Below are positions 18,699 through 29,525 of a stretch of 64,000 bases of DNA, piece after piece. The stretch covers positions 1,318,135,324 through 1,318,199,323 of the forward strand of contig NC_090444.1 of the NCBI RefSeq assembly GCF_031143425.1, in the 5' to 3' direction. Under the pieces are notes generated by a model that worked only from the letters and a program-made list of their open reading frames with translations, did not search any database and had not been told where the DNA came from. Made by a program: the position numbers and the translations under genes. Numbering within the stretch: the first letter of the stretch is position 1; each line of letters opens with the position of its first letter. The DNA is from Pleurodeles waltl (taxonomy: Eukaryota; Chordata; Amphibia; Caudata; Salamandridae).

Positions 18699-21573
18699 AT
18701 GAAGTTTTTCAAGGCATTCAGAAGTGTGATGAAGGGTGATTCTTACATTAAGGCGTCAGTGGGGGAGCTGACCAGACCAGAAACTTCTCCGGCTTACATT
18801 GTGATGGAGGAGCGAGTTGTAGCACTGTGTTTGTGGTTGAAGCAGTGGTGTAAGCTAACTAAGAGGCGAGGGTCCTTAGCATTTCCAGAGCATGGGACGT
18901 TTAATTTGAGATTTCTGGACCAGTTGCGAATGGTATTATATGAGATGAAGCCGTTACCGAGACCAGCACAGTTTGAGGCTTTAGCGGTATGGGAACTGGT
19001 GGCTAGACTGCAACAAGAAATGACGTTTAAAAGGAGAATGAAGCATGAAGAGAAATCATTAGCTGAAGCTAGATGAGATTGGGAAGAGAAGAGATGGAGA
19101 GCAGAGACATCACAGTGTGCTCAATTGTTTCTGCCACTACGGAGGAGGATGAGGCAAAGAAGGAGGATGGCGCTAAAGAGGATGAAAGTGCAGGTAAAAA
19201 GAAACAGAGAAAGTAATGTTGATGATGAAGTTTCCGATGCTGAGGATCTCATTACGCAGCTATTACGAGATCAACCTCCACCTTTAATGACCTATACAGG
19301 GGGTCCAGGCAGTTGTGCTAATACTATTACTGCTCCAGCACAAGCACAGGGAGCTGAGGGAGCAGTACAGGCAGAAGGCGGACAAATACCAGGGGTAGTA
19401 CAGAGTACACCTAATGCAGGAACTACTACTGTGGTTCAAGCGCAGATGCATCCGCCTACAGTACAGAGAATTTATCCAGATGTACCAGTTCTTGAAACAA
19501 TCTCGAACATAATAGTGCCAAGGGAGCAAGTGATTTCAAAGCCAATGCTATTTCAGACAGAACTGACCTCAATGTTATTGCCTTCAGCAGAGGCGCAGGG
19601 TTTGCCGAAGTTTACACCAATGACAGGAACACGGTCAGATATTACACCAGTCGTAGACCAGGCAATGGGGGTAACATTCCCACAGGGTGCAAGTGTTAGG
19701 GTAGCTCCATATGCAATATCGCTACCAATTACTGTTGGTCCAGCAGTACCTTTATTTGCACAAAAGAAATCAGACACAACAGAGCAGAATGAAATGTCAC
19801 AGAGTCTTGTGAGGAGGGGAGTGAGTGATCCTGTGCAGATGATGTTATCTGCAGGACAGACTTTCAATGGATCTAGACTTTTAATGGATGTTAGTCCACT
19901 TGTAGTGCTTCCAGATGCAGTGAATGGCCCGAATGCGATTCAGAGTTTGAAACTTTTGACACCGCAAGCTTCAGGTGCAGTGGTGCAACAGTTACCAGTG
20001 CCAAATGCGAGTAACATTTCATTACAGGGATTGTCAGCTCAGCAGTTGAGTGAATGGTTAGACAGTCTAAACACTCCTCAAAGTGCATCCAAGGATGAAG
20101 ATCAAATAAATCGTGTAAGATTGAATATAGAAGCAACCAAATTAGTTGAGGGAACAATCGGTGCAAACAGATTGGAATCTTACACTGAAGAAGAGCTGAG
20201 GTATTTGTGCCCAAAGATTACAAAAGAAGTGAGTAAAATACATCAGAAATTGGCAGACCTAACAGAAAAACATGACATAGAGATTGAAAAAACGAAGAAT
20301 TTGAAACACAGTTACAGATTAGATTTCGAGGCAAAGGGTTTCGAGCACATGAGATCAGCAGGAAGGAAGGTACATTTGAGGGAATCGCTGCAGAGTGCTC
20401 AGATTTGGGGAGCATTAGAAAAGTGGGAAGGTAGATGGACAAAGAAAAAAGAAAAGCGGAAGCGGGATTCACAAGAAGGGTCTGAGGAAGTTCAAAGAGA
20501 AAAGGAATCAGTAAAGATGCTTCCGATGAGAGAGATTCCAGGAGGGCAGTTTGTTCATGGCACAGGAGTGATATATTGTCATTTACAATGATTACCCAAA
20601 ATTGAGAGAGAAGCTGGTCGAGTGGTATCAGCAAACAGAGAGATTTGTGAAACTTTCTAAATGGCTGTGGTAAGACTTGAACACACTATTGGAGATAGTC
20701 GTGCCAGCGGACGTATGGGTTGGGTGTAAGAGAGCAGTGGACTGACCAACAAGTGACCAGAAAGGAAGAAGATCACGGGTGCACCTTCACCTGAGGTAAT
20801 GAAAAATTAGTATAAGGTGAGATTGTTAAAAGCATTCAAGGAGTACAGTGGCAAGGAAGCAATTGAGCCGAAAGACATGTAGCATTTTGTGTTCAGATTT
20901 GTTGAAGGGTTGAGACCAGAAGTAGGTCAGATGATTAAGAGTCATTTGATTTGCTGGCAGGTAAAACCGATTGATGAGGTATTGCAGTATGCAAAATATT
21001 GTAGTGACGAGATTGAATTAAAACAGAAAAAGTTGAAGGAGAAAGCAATGGTAATTCAAATAAAGGCAGCTCAAACAGGAGTGCTGGGAGCTATAGTACT
21101 GCTATGCCGCCGCAGCAGAGAGCTGTTATGTTTCAGCCTCAAGTAAGAGGTAGAGGACGTGGAGTTGACATGATGTGCAGTCCGGAGTTAGGGACTGTAC
21201 TTGTTCAGAATGACATGCAGGGGATGAAAAAGATGTTGCCATGTCATTTGTGTGGAAACGTGGGACACTGGAAGTGGGAGGGCCTGTTGATGGCACAGGA
21301 TGGTGTTGTTCAGCAGGGTGATGTCAGTACATTTCAAACTGTGAAAGTCCCAAGAATGAAAGGATTTATTCCTAACGTCCAGAATCAAGGACAGAATCTC
21401 TTACTGGTGCAGCAAATGGAGGTGCCACACGCACAATTAACCCAATTGCAACCAATACAGCAGCAGGTTCCCATGGTAACTAGACAGCAAATGCAGATAC
21501 CTCAAGCCCCGATGGAGCAGCAACAGGTGATGCTTACTCAGCAGGTCAGAGGCAAGACAGTAGTAATAACACA
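18699..21573 (+). pseudogene. ERV gag, decayed
   Basis: ATG at 18699 in context AAAATGAAG opens 125 codons (MKFFKAFRSVMKGD...) and ends at 19076. A second open stretch, about 19077-20591, carries a Pro/Gln/Ala-rich middle and a charged helical end. A segment at 20889-21060 (FVEGLRPEVGQMIKSHL, then DEVLQYAKYCSDE) resembles the C-terminal capsid domain of gamma-type retroviruses. A zinc knuckle at about 21239 reads CHLCGNVGHW but lacks the final cysteine. Stops and frame changes at about 19077, 20592 and 21060 make it non-functional. Gag forms the virus particle and packages RNA. Confidence 0.6.
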
Positions 21574-22263
21574 ATGCACCAATTTCCATTTTATAGTGAG
21601 GATGAAATAAACGAAGAATGGATGAGTAATAATTCGGATGAAGGAGCTTGTATGCTCGCAGCTTCCCTAGAAGTAGATCAGAGAGGACCTTTTGTGAAAG
21701 GAAAGGTGATGGGATACAAGGTCTCATTCTTAGTGGATACAGGAGCCACACGCTCTACAGTGAGAAGTATAGAAGTCACAAATTTACCTCTTTCAAGCAG
21801 GACAGTTCAAGTTGTGGGAGTGGAGAATAGACAGTTGACAAACCCAAACACAGAACCAGTGCAGTTTGAAATTGGAAATTACCAGGGAGTGCATAGATTT
21901 GTGGTGTGCGATTCGAGTCCCATATCTCTACTGGGAAGAGACTTATTGTGTAAGACCAGATGCTCCATTAATTGTTCAGACACTGGAATAGAAGTCCAGA
22001 CAAATATTGATGATGAGGAAGAACAGGTGACTGAAATTATTTTTAACAATGCCTATGAAGAATACCCGTTGATTGAATTTTTCCCGATGTTTACTGTGAA
22101 AGAATTGCACGCAGAATTGCAGGGAACAGTGAAGGAAGAAGTCTGGGATCTGACAGGGGAAGAAGTAGGTTTGATTAAGGGAGTAGAGCAGATTAAAATC
22201 ACTTTGAAGCCCAATGCAGTATCTCCGCAGCTTCCACAGCATGACATGCCACAAGATGTCTAA
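21574..22263 (+). pseudogene. ERV aspartic protease region
   Basis: An open frame of 229 codons. It contains the protease active-site box FLVDTGATRST and, about 65 residues later, the C-terminal box SLLGRDLLC, at the usual spacing for a retroviral protease. The end of the frame leads toward reverse transcriptase, interrupted by a stop at 22261-22263. This is the best-preserved part of the provirus. It would process Gag and Gag-Pol. Confidence 0.7.
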
Positions 22264-24052
22264 TGAAGGTGGCACAAATATTTGGAGACTTTTTAAAACA
22301 AGGAGTTTTGAAAGAAGTATTGAGCAGCCTGTGTAATTCACCAATAATTGGTTTAAAGAAGCCATGTGGGAAAGTGCGTGTTGTGCAGGACTTGCGAAAA
22401 GTGAATGATTTGGTGGTTAAATTCTGTGCCTCTTCATGAGTATAGTCAGTTTCTTTTTAGTTTAAAATTCCTAGACAGTCTACAGCTGGTGCAGGCTTCC
22501 ACAAGGGTATACGGAGTCACCATTTCTGTTTAATCAGATCTTGAAAAAGAACTTGGAATCATTGGAATTGCCATGCCAATCGACACTAGTACAGTACATT
22601 GATGATTTGTTGATCGCATCCAGAACAAGGGACGAGTGTAAACATGATTCAATTGCCCTGGTGAACCATTTGGGAGAATTTGGACATAAGGTTTCACCTG
22701 TAAAATTGCAGTATTGTCAAAAATCAGTGAAATACCTGGGACACCAGATTGAAAAGGGATTAAGGAGAATCTCTAGGGAGAGAATTACCATGATTCTGCA
22801 GCGAGGTCCCCCGACTTCTCAGAGAGATGTCAGGATGTTTCTGGGAATGGTGGGGTAGTGCAGACAGTGGATTCCGAATTTTTGCTGGGATTGCTAAACC
22901 TTTGCAACAGTTGACATATAAAGAGGTTACAGATCCCATTACACTAGATGAAGATCAGATGAAAGCATTCACTGAATTGAGAGAGAGTTTGTGCAGAGAT
23001 CCAGCATTGGGAATGCCTGATTACACAAAGCCTTTCACTTTGTTTTGTCATGAATGTGATGCTTGTTCTTTGTCTGTTTTGACACAGGTCCATGGAGATG
23101 CTTACCGCCCAGTAGCTTTTTTTTCAGCTACCTTTGTGCAGTAGCCGCAGTTGGTCAAAGTCTGTCCCAATGTGAAGGGTTAGTCATGGGATACCCTTTG
23201 AAGGTAATGATACCACACTTTGTTGAGATTTTACTGACAAGGACGAAAACCCAATACTTGACAGGTGCAAGACTGACAAGGTATGAGACAAGCATATTGG
23301 GTGCTCCAAATGTAACATTAAAGAGATGTACAGTGCTGAATCCAGGGACATTGCTTCCAAGTGATACTGTTGAAATTGAAAAAGAAGAAGATGTTGAACA
23401 TGATTGTCTTGAGGTAACTGAACTGTGTACAAAACCAAGGCCTGATATTAGAGACACACGTTTAGAAGAAAATGACCAAATTGTCTTTGTTGATGGTTCG
23501 TGTCTCAGAGATGGAACAGGCACACTGAGAGCAGGATATGCCGTGTACACAATTACAGGCACGTTAGAAGCTTCATGGCTTCCAGGTGTATACTCTACAC
23601 AAGTGGCAGAATTAGTAGCTCTTACTGGAGCATGCTACGTTTCTGCAAAGTTAAGAGTCACAATCTACACTGACACTCAATATGGATTTGGAATTGTTCA
23701 TGATTTTGGTCAGTTGTGGTCGCAACGAGGTTTTATGACCTCTAATGGGACACCAGTGTGAAATGGCAACCGAATAAAAGAGTTGTTGTACGCAATACAG
23801 TTACCTGAAGAAATTGCTGTGGTAAAATGCAGTGCGTATCAAAAGACACAGGATTACATTTCATTGGGAAATGGGTATGCAGACAAAGTTGCAAGGTTGT
23901 GTGCATTGAACTGTATATCGTTTAAAGACAAATGGGAACGAATGCCTGAAGAAGAAAATAATTGTGCAAGTTTTGCCTTAAAAGTAATTGATACACTGGA
24001 AGAATTAAAAACATTGCAAGAGAATGCAGATAAGGAGGAGAAACGACTTTGA
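22264..24052 (+). pseudogene. ERV reverse transcriptase and RNase H, broken
   Basis: Fingers region at 22264-22420 (PIIGLKKPCGKVRVVQDLRK). A stretch of about 100 bp up to 22540 is shifted and shortened, so the palm is incomplete. The frame at 22541-22858 contains the catalytic YIDDLL box and KSVKYLGHQIEKG. The thumb/connection continues at 22865-23140. RNase H is in the frame ending at 23761: FVDGSCL (first Asp), AELVALTGAC (Glu), IYTDTQYGFGI (Asp), and its end is at about 23830-23900. At least four frame changes or stops occur. The region would copy viral RNA into DNA; here it cannot. Confidence 0.7.
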
Positions 24053-24298
24053 GTCAGACTAAAGTGCATCCAAAGACCTGATAAGATTTGGGTTTATGAG
24101 GAGGGTCACATGGTATTGCCAAACAGCTTGTTGACTCAGATGGCGAGGTATTACCATGGCCAAGCACATATCGGAAGAGATGCCATGGTTAGATTGTTTA
24201 AAGTTGATTGGTTTAATCCGAAATTCAGACAAGCATGTGTAATCTGTCAGCAATTAAATTTGGGGAAAGGGACAGTGGTGAATAGCAGACAGTGAAAA
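24053..24298 (+). pseudogene. ERV integrase N-terminal zinc finger, truncated
   Basis: The frame reads LLTQMARYYHGQAHIGRDAM, then CVICQQLNLGK, which is the HHCC finger of a retroviral integrase. It breaks off just before a hairpin-rich insertion. The catalytic core, the envelope gene and most of the 3' LTR are missing, so a deletion probably accompanied or preceded the MITE. Confidence 0.65.
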
Positions 24299-24536
24299 GC
24301 GCGACGGGTGCAACTGCACCCGTCGCACAGCCGCAACACCGCCGGCTCCATTTGGAGCCGGCTCCTGTGTTGCGGCTGCGATCCCCGCTGGGCCGGCGAG
24401 GGGAAACCAGGTTCCGCCTGCCGGCCCAACGGGGATCTCCAAATGGCCGCGGCCGGAGAGCGGCTGCATTGGCGGCCGCCCAGCGGTCCGATCTTGGCAG
24501 GCGGCTGAAGCCGCCCGCCAAGGTCGTAATGAGGGC
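24284..24536 (-). mobile_element. Hairpin-chain MITE fragment (Harbinger-like terminus)
   Basis: About 250 GC-rich bases unlike the AT-rich ERV around them. Four inverted repeats follow one another: 24301-24312/24315-24326 (perfect), 24331-24339/24367-24375 with an inner perfect pair 24341-24350/24353-24362, 24380-24397/24420-24437 (one mismatch), and 24493-24506/24509-24522 (one mismatch). The right end reads GTCGTAATGAGGGC, whose complement GCCCTCATTACGAC shares the TCATTAC core with the large Harbinger TIR. The left end appears truncated. Confidence 0.65.
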
Positions 24537-24833
24537 CAATATCTTTACTAATGTATTAATAAAATGCCGATTTGAATAAAGTTGATCTAACAGATGATTT
24601 AGAATTGTAAGCAATAGGGAAATAAAACTTGTTAACCCTTTTTCTGAGTAGTAGTTATTCTTGATTAGTATGGTTTAGCGTTTTGTTTTCATAGAGTGTT
24701 CTCCTGATTATTGATGTTAGTTATTCATTCAGTAGTCACTGCATGACTAGGATACTCCATGCCATTCAGAAGATTCATCGGCCTATACGCGTCCCTTTGT
24801 AAGTTTACTTACTAAGGACCAGGCGCGCTATCA
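24537..24833 (+). repeat. ERV 3' LTR fragment (last ~300 bp)
   Basis: Repeats 17361-17654 base for base apart from scattered changes, ending CAGGCGCGCTATCA. The first ~1.1 kb of this LTR is absent. No clear target duplication is seen between its right flank (GAGGC) and the left flank of the 5' LTR. Confidence 0.75.
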
Positions 24834-24931
24834 GAGGCCACTGACCTTCGAGATGTAAAAGAGAGCCCCCTCCACCCTTCCTGCCCAGGGAAACCCATTC
24901 AGTATGCAGATGAATACAGATGAGACTGATG
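24834..24931 (-). repeat. Probable displaced end of the Gmr1-like LTR
   Basis: AGGCCACTGACCTTCGAGA, ending near CAGATGAATACAGATG. From memory this is how the Gmr1-like LTR family at 4312-5191 continues, so it would be the far side of the ERV insertion site. No second copy exists in the window to prove it. Confidence 0.4.
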
Positions 24932-25735
24932 GGGTCATTACAAACCCGGGGGTCAGCGATAATATGGCAGTAAGTACTGCCAACAGACTGGCAGTACTTA
25001 CCGCTATATTATGACATTGGCGGGTTGGCGTACCACTCTGACCGCCACGGCTGGAGATATCCATCTCCAGAAAAGGTGGCCGTTGCTGTTGGGCCTGCGG
25101 GATTATGACCCCACCTACCGTAATGCTTTTCGTGGCTTCCTTAATGCCACGAAAACCATGGCGGTATGCACTATCAGTGACAGGGAATACTTTCCCTGTC
25201 ACTGATAGGGGTCCCCCCCTCTCCAGTTAGCACCCCCCACCCTCCCACGACTCCAAAGTCGCCCACCCCCCTACATTCACGCCCCCTTTACACACACACA
25301 CACACACACACACACCCATTTCCACTTGCATTCACGCATGCATACATCCATTCACACACACATCCGCGCACACTTTCATAAATACACGCAGAAAAGCATT
25401 CACATAACACAACATACATGCACTCACACCTCCATCCATGCACACACGCATTCAACACGCAACACACATCTGCATCCTCGCACACACAAACATTCACACA
25501 CACCCCCACACACACACAGAACACCCCCTCCCCTGTCGGAGACCTGACTTACCTCTGTTAAGGGAGTCCACCGGCAGGAGACGGGAGAGTGCACTGCTGC
25601 CATCAGCAGCGCCCGCCAGCAGAACACTGGCAGGCTATATTACGGGTCATAATACGGCTGGCGGCGGGCTACCCAACAGCAGCGCTACCTTACCACCATC
25701 TACCGGCATGGCCAAAGCCGGATTTCTGCCATTCT
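24932..25735 (+). mobile_element. Harbinger-like MITE with serial hairpins and a CA-rich core
   Basis: Starts with GGGTCATTACAAACCCGGGG, close to the Harbinger TIR core. Four inverted repeats: 24959-24982/24989-25012 (22 of 24 pairs), 25051-25058/25063-25070, 25127-25136/25146-25155, and 25171-25187/25192-25208 (17 bp perfect, 4-nt loop). A CA-rich stretch fills 25287-25520. The right part (25540-25735) has GGCGG and CCGCC words, but no clean matching TIR is seen, so the right edge is approximate. Confidence 0.6.
25287..25522 (+). repeat. CA-rich simple and degenerate repeat
   Basis: A pure (CA)n run at about 25290-25315 is followed by interrupted CACACATTCA-type words through 25520. It lies inside the MITE. 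Frames across it are artefacts. Confidence 0.85.
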
Positions 25736-26766
25736 TCAAGTTTTATTACATTACTGCTCCCAACCATAGGTGAGGACTCAAAAGCTACCAGGAGAAGGAC
25801 CCCGTCAGATCCTCGCTTCAGAAAACACTGTGCCCTTGTTGGAGGCATGCACTGCCCAGACCCAGTATGTGAGGTAAGCATAGCCCCAAAAAAGCCGAGC
25901 CAGACAGGGACATTCTGCGTCCTCTTTCCACTCATGCAGAAGAACAAAACAGGAGGAGCCAGAAGTGCCAGCATATTTTATGGCACCCAAATTGGTTGGA
26001 CGCGGCTAGCATTCAAGGATCCTCCTGCTCTGTCATCCCTAATGACTGGGACGAGGGTCGCAGGATTAATCTCCTATTTATATAGCACGTTTCCCAAAGA
26101 GCAATACAGAGAATGTTTTGAATATAATTTTTATTATGCAGCCAAAAATGTGTTTTCTTTTAATCGCCTTCTAAAGGATGAAAGACTGAATCAACTTTCA
26201 AGTCCCAGATTTCATAAGTTGCTAAGATACCTTTGTGACCGTCCTTAACAGCTTTCACATTTCTAACTTAATGTTTAACATACATGGCATGGACCAGCAA
26301 AACAACTCTATTTGTTCCGTTTCTACAGCAGGCATTTATCTCCTTGTAAATACCATTAAAGAGGTCTATTAAATGTGAAATGTTTATTGGCATCATTAAG
26401 GCAGTACCGGTGCAGTTGGAAATAAATAGATCAGAACAAATCTCGGCAGCCGTGTTTTAGTATTCCTGGCTAAGTCAATTATAAGATGATGCTGAAAACA
26501 ATTAGAGCGTAGGATCAATAGCACCATTTGGAGAGCCACGTCTTAGGTGTGCAGGGCTGTCGCTTCCTGTCATTACTGCTGTATTTTCGAACGTAGTGAA
26601 AGAAGCCCATTACTATACATGCAGGGGAGGCAAAAGTGCAACAGTGGTTGGCAATGCCAATAGGTTTGGCTTGCAGTGAAAAATAACATGTTTTCCTGTG
26701 TACAGTACTCATATGAGAGAAATATGAATGTGTCATAATTTAGTGTAGACTTTGAGATGTAACTAG
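25736..26766. other. Region with no recognised feature
   Basis: Mixed AT-rich sequence. Open frames up to about 219 codons begin within the preceding MITE and show no family likeness. The word CCTATTTATATAGCAC at 26070-26086 resembles the 3' tail motif of CR1/L2-type LINEs, but nothing around it confirms a LINE. Confidence 0.4.
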
Positions 26767-28249
26767 TGTTAGTGCGTCTGACCTTAATAATTAAGGGGAC
26801 GCAAATAGGTCGATGAACCTTTTGACTTGCATTTAAGGTGTTTCCACCATATGTCCAGTATATGCAGATAAATAATTAATAACCAATCAGTAATATTAAT
26901 AATCAATGATAATCAATAGCATTAGTAATCAATTGGAGTCAGTAATTGTCACACACCATGGCCTTTCAGTCATGAATAACCACACCTTTAGGTAAAAGTT
27001 AGAATATTTATTTCTCTATGTTAACAATGCTAATGTCAGGTGTGATACTCTCAAAATCAAATGAAACAACACTGGCTGTCCAAAGCATCTAAAGAAACAA
27101 AATATATTCAAGGCTTGAGCTACTACACATTCTAAGGTTACAGTGCAAATTAATAACAGGAATATCTGTGCATACGATATTACATACATTTAGATTCAGC
27201 AAAGAAAAGGCATCACATGTTACTCTACATATCAAATTTCATTAGACCCCTAACTAGCACCAGATTAGCATTATCATGCTGGGCTTCATGCAAAACAATT
27301 TAGTCAACACAAATTTGGAAAACATCTAACTATGGCTCTATCAAAATAGCACGGTTGGCACCTCGAAACAAAAGTAAATAGATATAGCAAACAACATTTC
27401 TGTCAGTGTACCTGTCCTCAGATTGAATCAGCATGCAGTGAGAGTCTTCATCATCAGGACATCAGTTTGGTCAGCAAAGCATCAAGATTCAGTATCAAAG
27501 TTCAGAAAAGTGAAGTCTTTTAAGCCTAAAAGTTAAGCATGTCTCTTCTCAAGACAGAAAATTGGCAAAAGCGGTGGCAAAATGGCAAATGGTGTCGTCT
27601 CAGTGCAGTCCAGCTAAGTTAGATTTCCCAAAACTACTTCCCAAGTCCCCACTGGTCAAGATCGCATGTCTACACTTTGTCCAATAAAACTAAAACTTCA
27701 AATCTACATTTTTACTAGTACACAGTTCACATGTCAGTGATTGGCTCTTCTCTTGATGTTCTCATCATCCGGTTTGTCAGGTAACAATATTGCTGCAGCT
27801 TATACTTTAGTCAGTATGGGCATTGTTCTCTCCTGGGAAAGTCAGTCTTACACATGTTACATTTACAATGTTACATTCAGCAGGAAAAGCATCTTCTAGC
27901 AAGCAGTTCTCATGAGAAAGACTTTTAGCTATGCGACCATTAGGTCAGCACAGTAGAAACTCACAAATTAATTCTCTAAGAAGACATTTCATTAAAACAT
28001 TTCAGAAATACAGTTTGACATGAGGCCGTGGAATTAGGCCAAGACCTTCGCTAAGTTAAGGCTTTCAATCAATAAAGGTAATACATAATGCATAACCCTC
28101 AATGTGACATATTACTACATTAATCAAACATAAGCTCAACATTTCATATTAATAAGTACACTTCGTGAATATTGGTGGCCACTCACGTGGTTATATTTTC
28201 AAATGTGTGCATTATTTTTCTAAATTATTACATTTTCTGTGCAAATCCA
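26767..28249 (-). repeat. Solo LTR related to the ERV LTR
   Basis: On the minus strand its end reads TTCATCGACCTATTTGCGTC, then TTAAGGTCAGACGCACTAACA. This parallels the ERV LTR end (TTCATCGGCCTATACGCGTC ... CTAAGGACCAGGCGCGCTATCA). Its first part parallels the ERV LTR start (GCACA, ACCAAT, TAGTAATATGTCA, GGCCTAATTCCAC). The ~1.48-kb length matches the reconstructed ERV LTR length. No internal gene is attached, so it is a solo LTR or has lost its body. I saw no convincing target duplication. Confidence 0.65.
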
Positions 28250-28319
28250 TTACTCAGAATACATAAATATTCATTAATATTTTGTATTAAAACACCTGCA
28301 CTAGCACTAGTCCCTTGTG

Positions 28320-28625
28320 TACTTCAATGCAAGCACACCAGAGGAGATGGATAATAAACCAAACTGTGAGTAGAATCAGGTGAGAAGTGCTCCTCTGGAT
28401 GGAGCTAAAGCTCATCATACATATATTTAAAAGAGCCTGTAACAATAGGTGGAACGGCCTCTCACTCCACATCAGAGCGTCTTCCTCTCTCCTTAGATTT
28501 CACAAAAAGCTGAAGACATGGCTTTTCAACCACCCTACCCTAGGTGGGGGTAGACACACCCACCTGCTCAGGCCAGGATGCTCTAATGGGTGATAATGCA
28601 CTTTACAAAATAACATAAGATAACT
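28320..28625 (+). pseudogene. CR1/L2-superfamily LINE 3' fragment
   Basis: The frame at about 28435-28593 contains RWNGLSLHIRASSSLLRF and KLKTWLFNH. This is the typical end of a non-LTR reverse-transcriptase protein of the CR1/L2 superfamily; compare TWNSLPTSLR and LLKTWLFDR at the end of the L2 at 44786. It is followed by GCACTTTACAAAATAAC, resembling the LINE 3' tail. It is 5'-truncated and has no reverse transcriptase. Confidence 0.6.
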
Positions 28626-29525
28626 ACATACACATAACTCTACACACATAACACTATAATTTACACATAACCAAAGATTCCAGTATAAATGTTAGCCTGT
28701 AACCCTTGACTGTTCTGTAACACTGCTGTAACAGAGTAAAAAATGAATTACTGCCACAGTATGGAAAACAAAATATATATATATCACTGGCTGAAGATAT
28801 TAACGTCCAGATAAGAGGGTCCAATGGGGTGCTCACACAACACTATCAAACTTCATGAATCTGAAACACCTGGTGGCTACTTCCATCGCCAGGTACGTTT
28901 ACTGAATTGAGTAGGTGTGTCTAGGAACAAACCTGTGAGAGACAGTAGGTTCACATTCAAATGCAGGCGCACAACATAATCAGCTATCATGACAGCCTGA
29001 TAGCCTCATTGAGTAGGATTTAATCGGCATTAGTCAATTTTGTTTGGTGTTACTTGAAAGGGGCTGCTATGAATTATGGAGTGCTTACTGCAGCTCCCAA
29101 TTGCACCAAATCATAAATCATTTGTTGTTTTAAACATTTGTCTTTCAATATTTGAGCGATGGTAAGCTGTAAACACACTTTAAAAATACAACAAACGTAA
29201 AAATATATTAAACAAGAACTATATTAATGACATAACGGCACAGTAAGGATGCATACACTCAGTCGTACGCACACAAACACAGGTCAACAGAACACAAAGT
29301 CAAGAAAAGTGCAAATAAATACCGTAGCAACAGTACCGTAGCAACATATAATTTCATCCCAATAAAAGCACAACAGAACAAAACAGCTCAGTAGATCACC
29401 AATAATATGAAGCAACACCAATAGCAATACAACAGCACAAAACATCTTATCACAACAAAAACACACTACTCCGACAGAACCTTCACAGAAATACACAACT
29501 ATAACATGATAACAAAGTAGCTGCA
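28626..29525. other. Region with no recognised feature
   Basis: AT-rich DNA with a very short AT run near 28784. The part 29220-29520 is rich in ACAACAACA-type words. No supported gene. Confidence 0.4.

Larger units (their letters stand above)
5192..24833 (+). mobile_element. Endogenous retrovirus, gag-pol remnant, interrupted by Harbinger and a MITE
   Basis: Order: 5' LTR (split), leader, gag, protease, reverse transcriptase, RNase H, integrase finger, MITE fragment, 3' LTR fragment. The capsid C-terminal segment and protease/RT layout fit a class-I-like (gamma/epsilon) ERV better than Ty3/gypsy; this is inference. No envelope gene and no integrase core are present. All genes carry stops and frameshifts, so this is a defective fossil. 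Removing the 11-kb Harbinger brings the two LTR halves together at a combined length of about 1.43 kb, close to the ~1.48-kb related LTR at 26767-28249. Confidence 0.75.
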
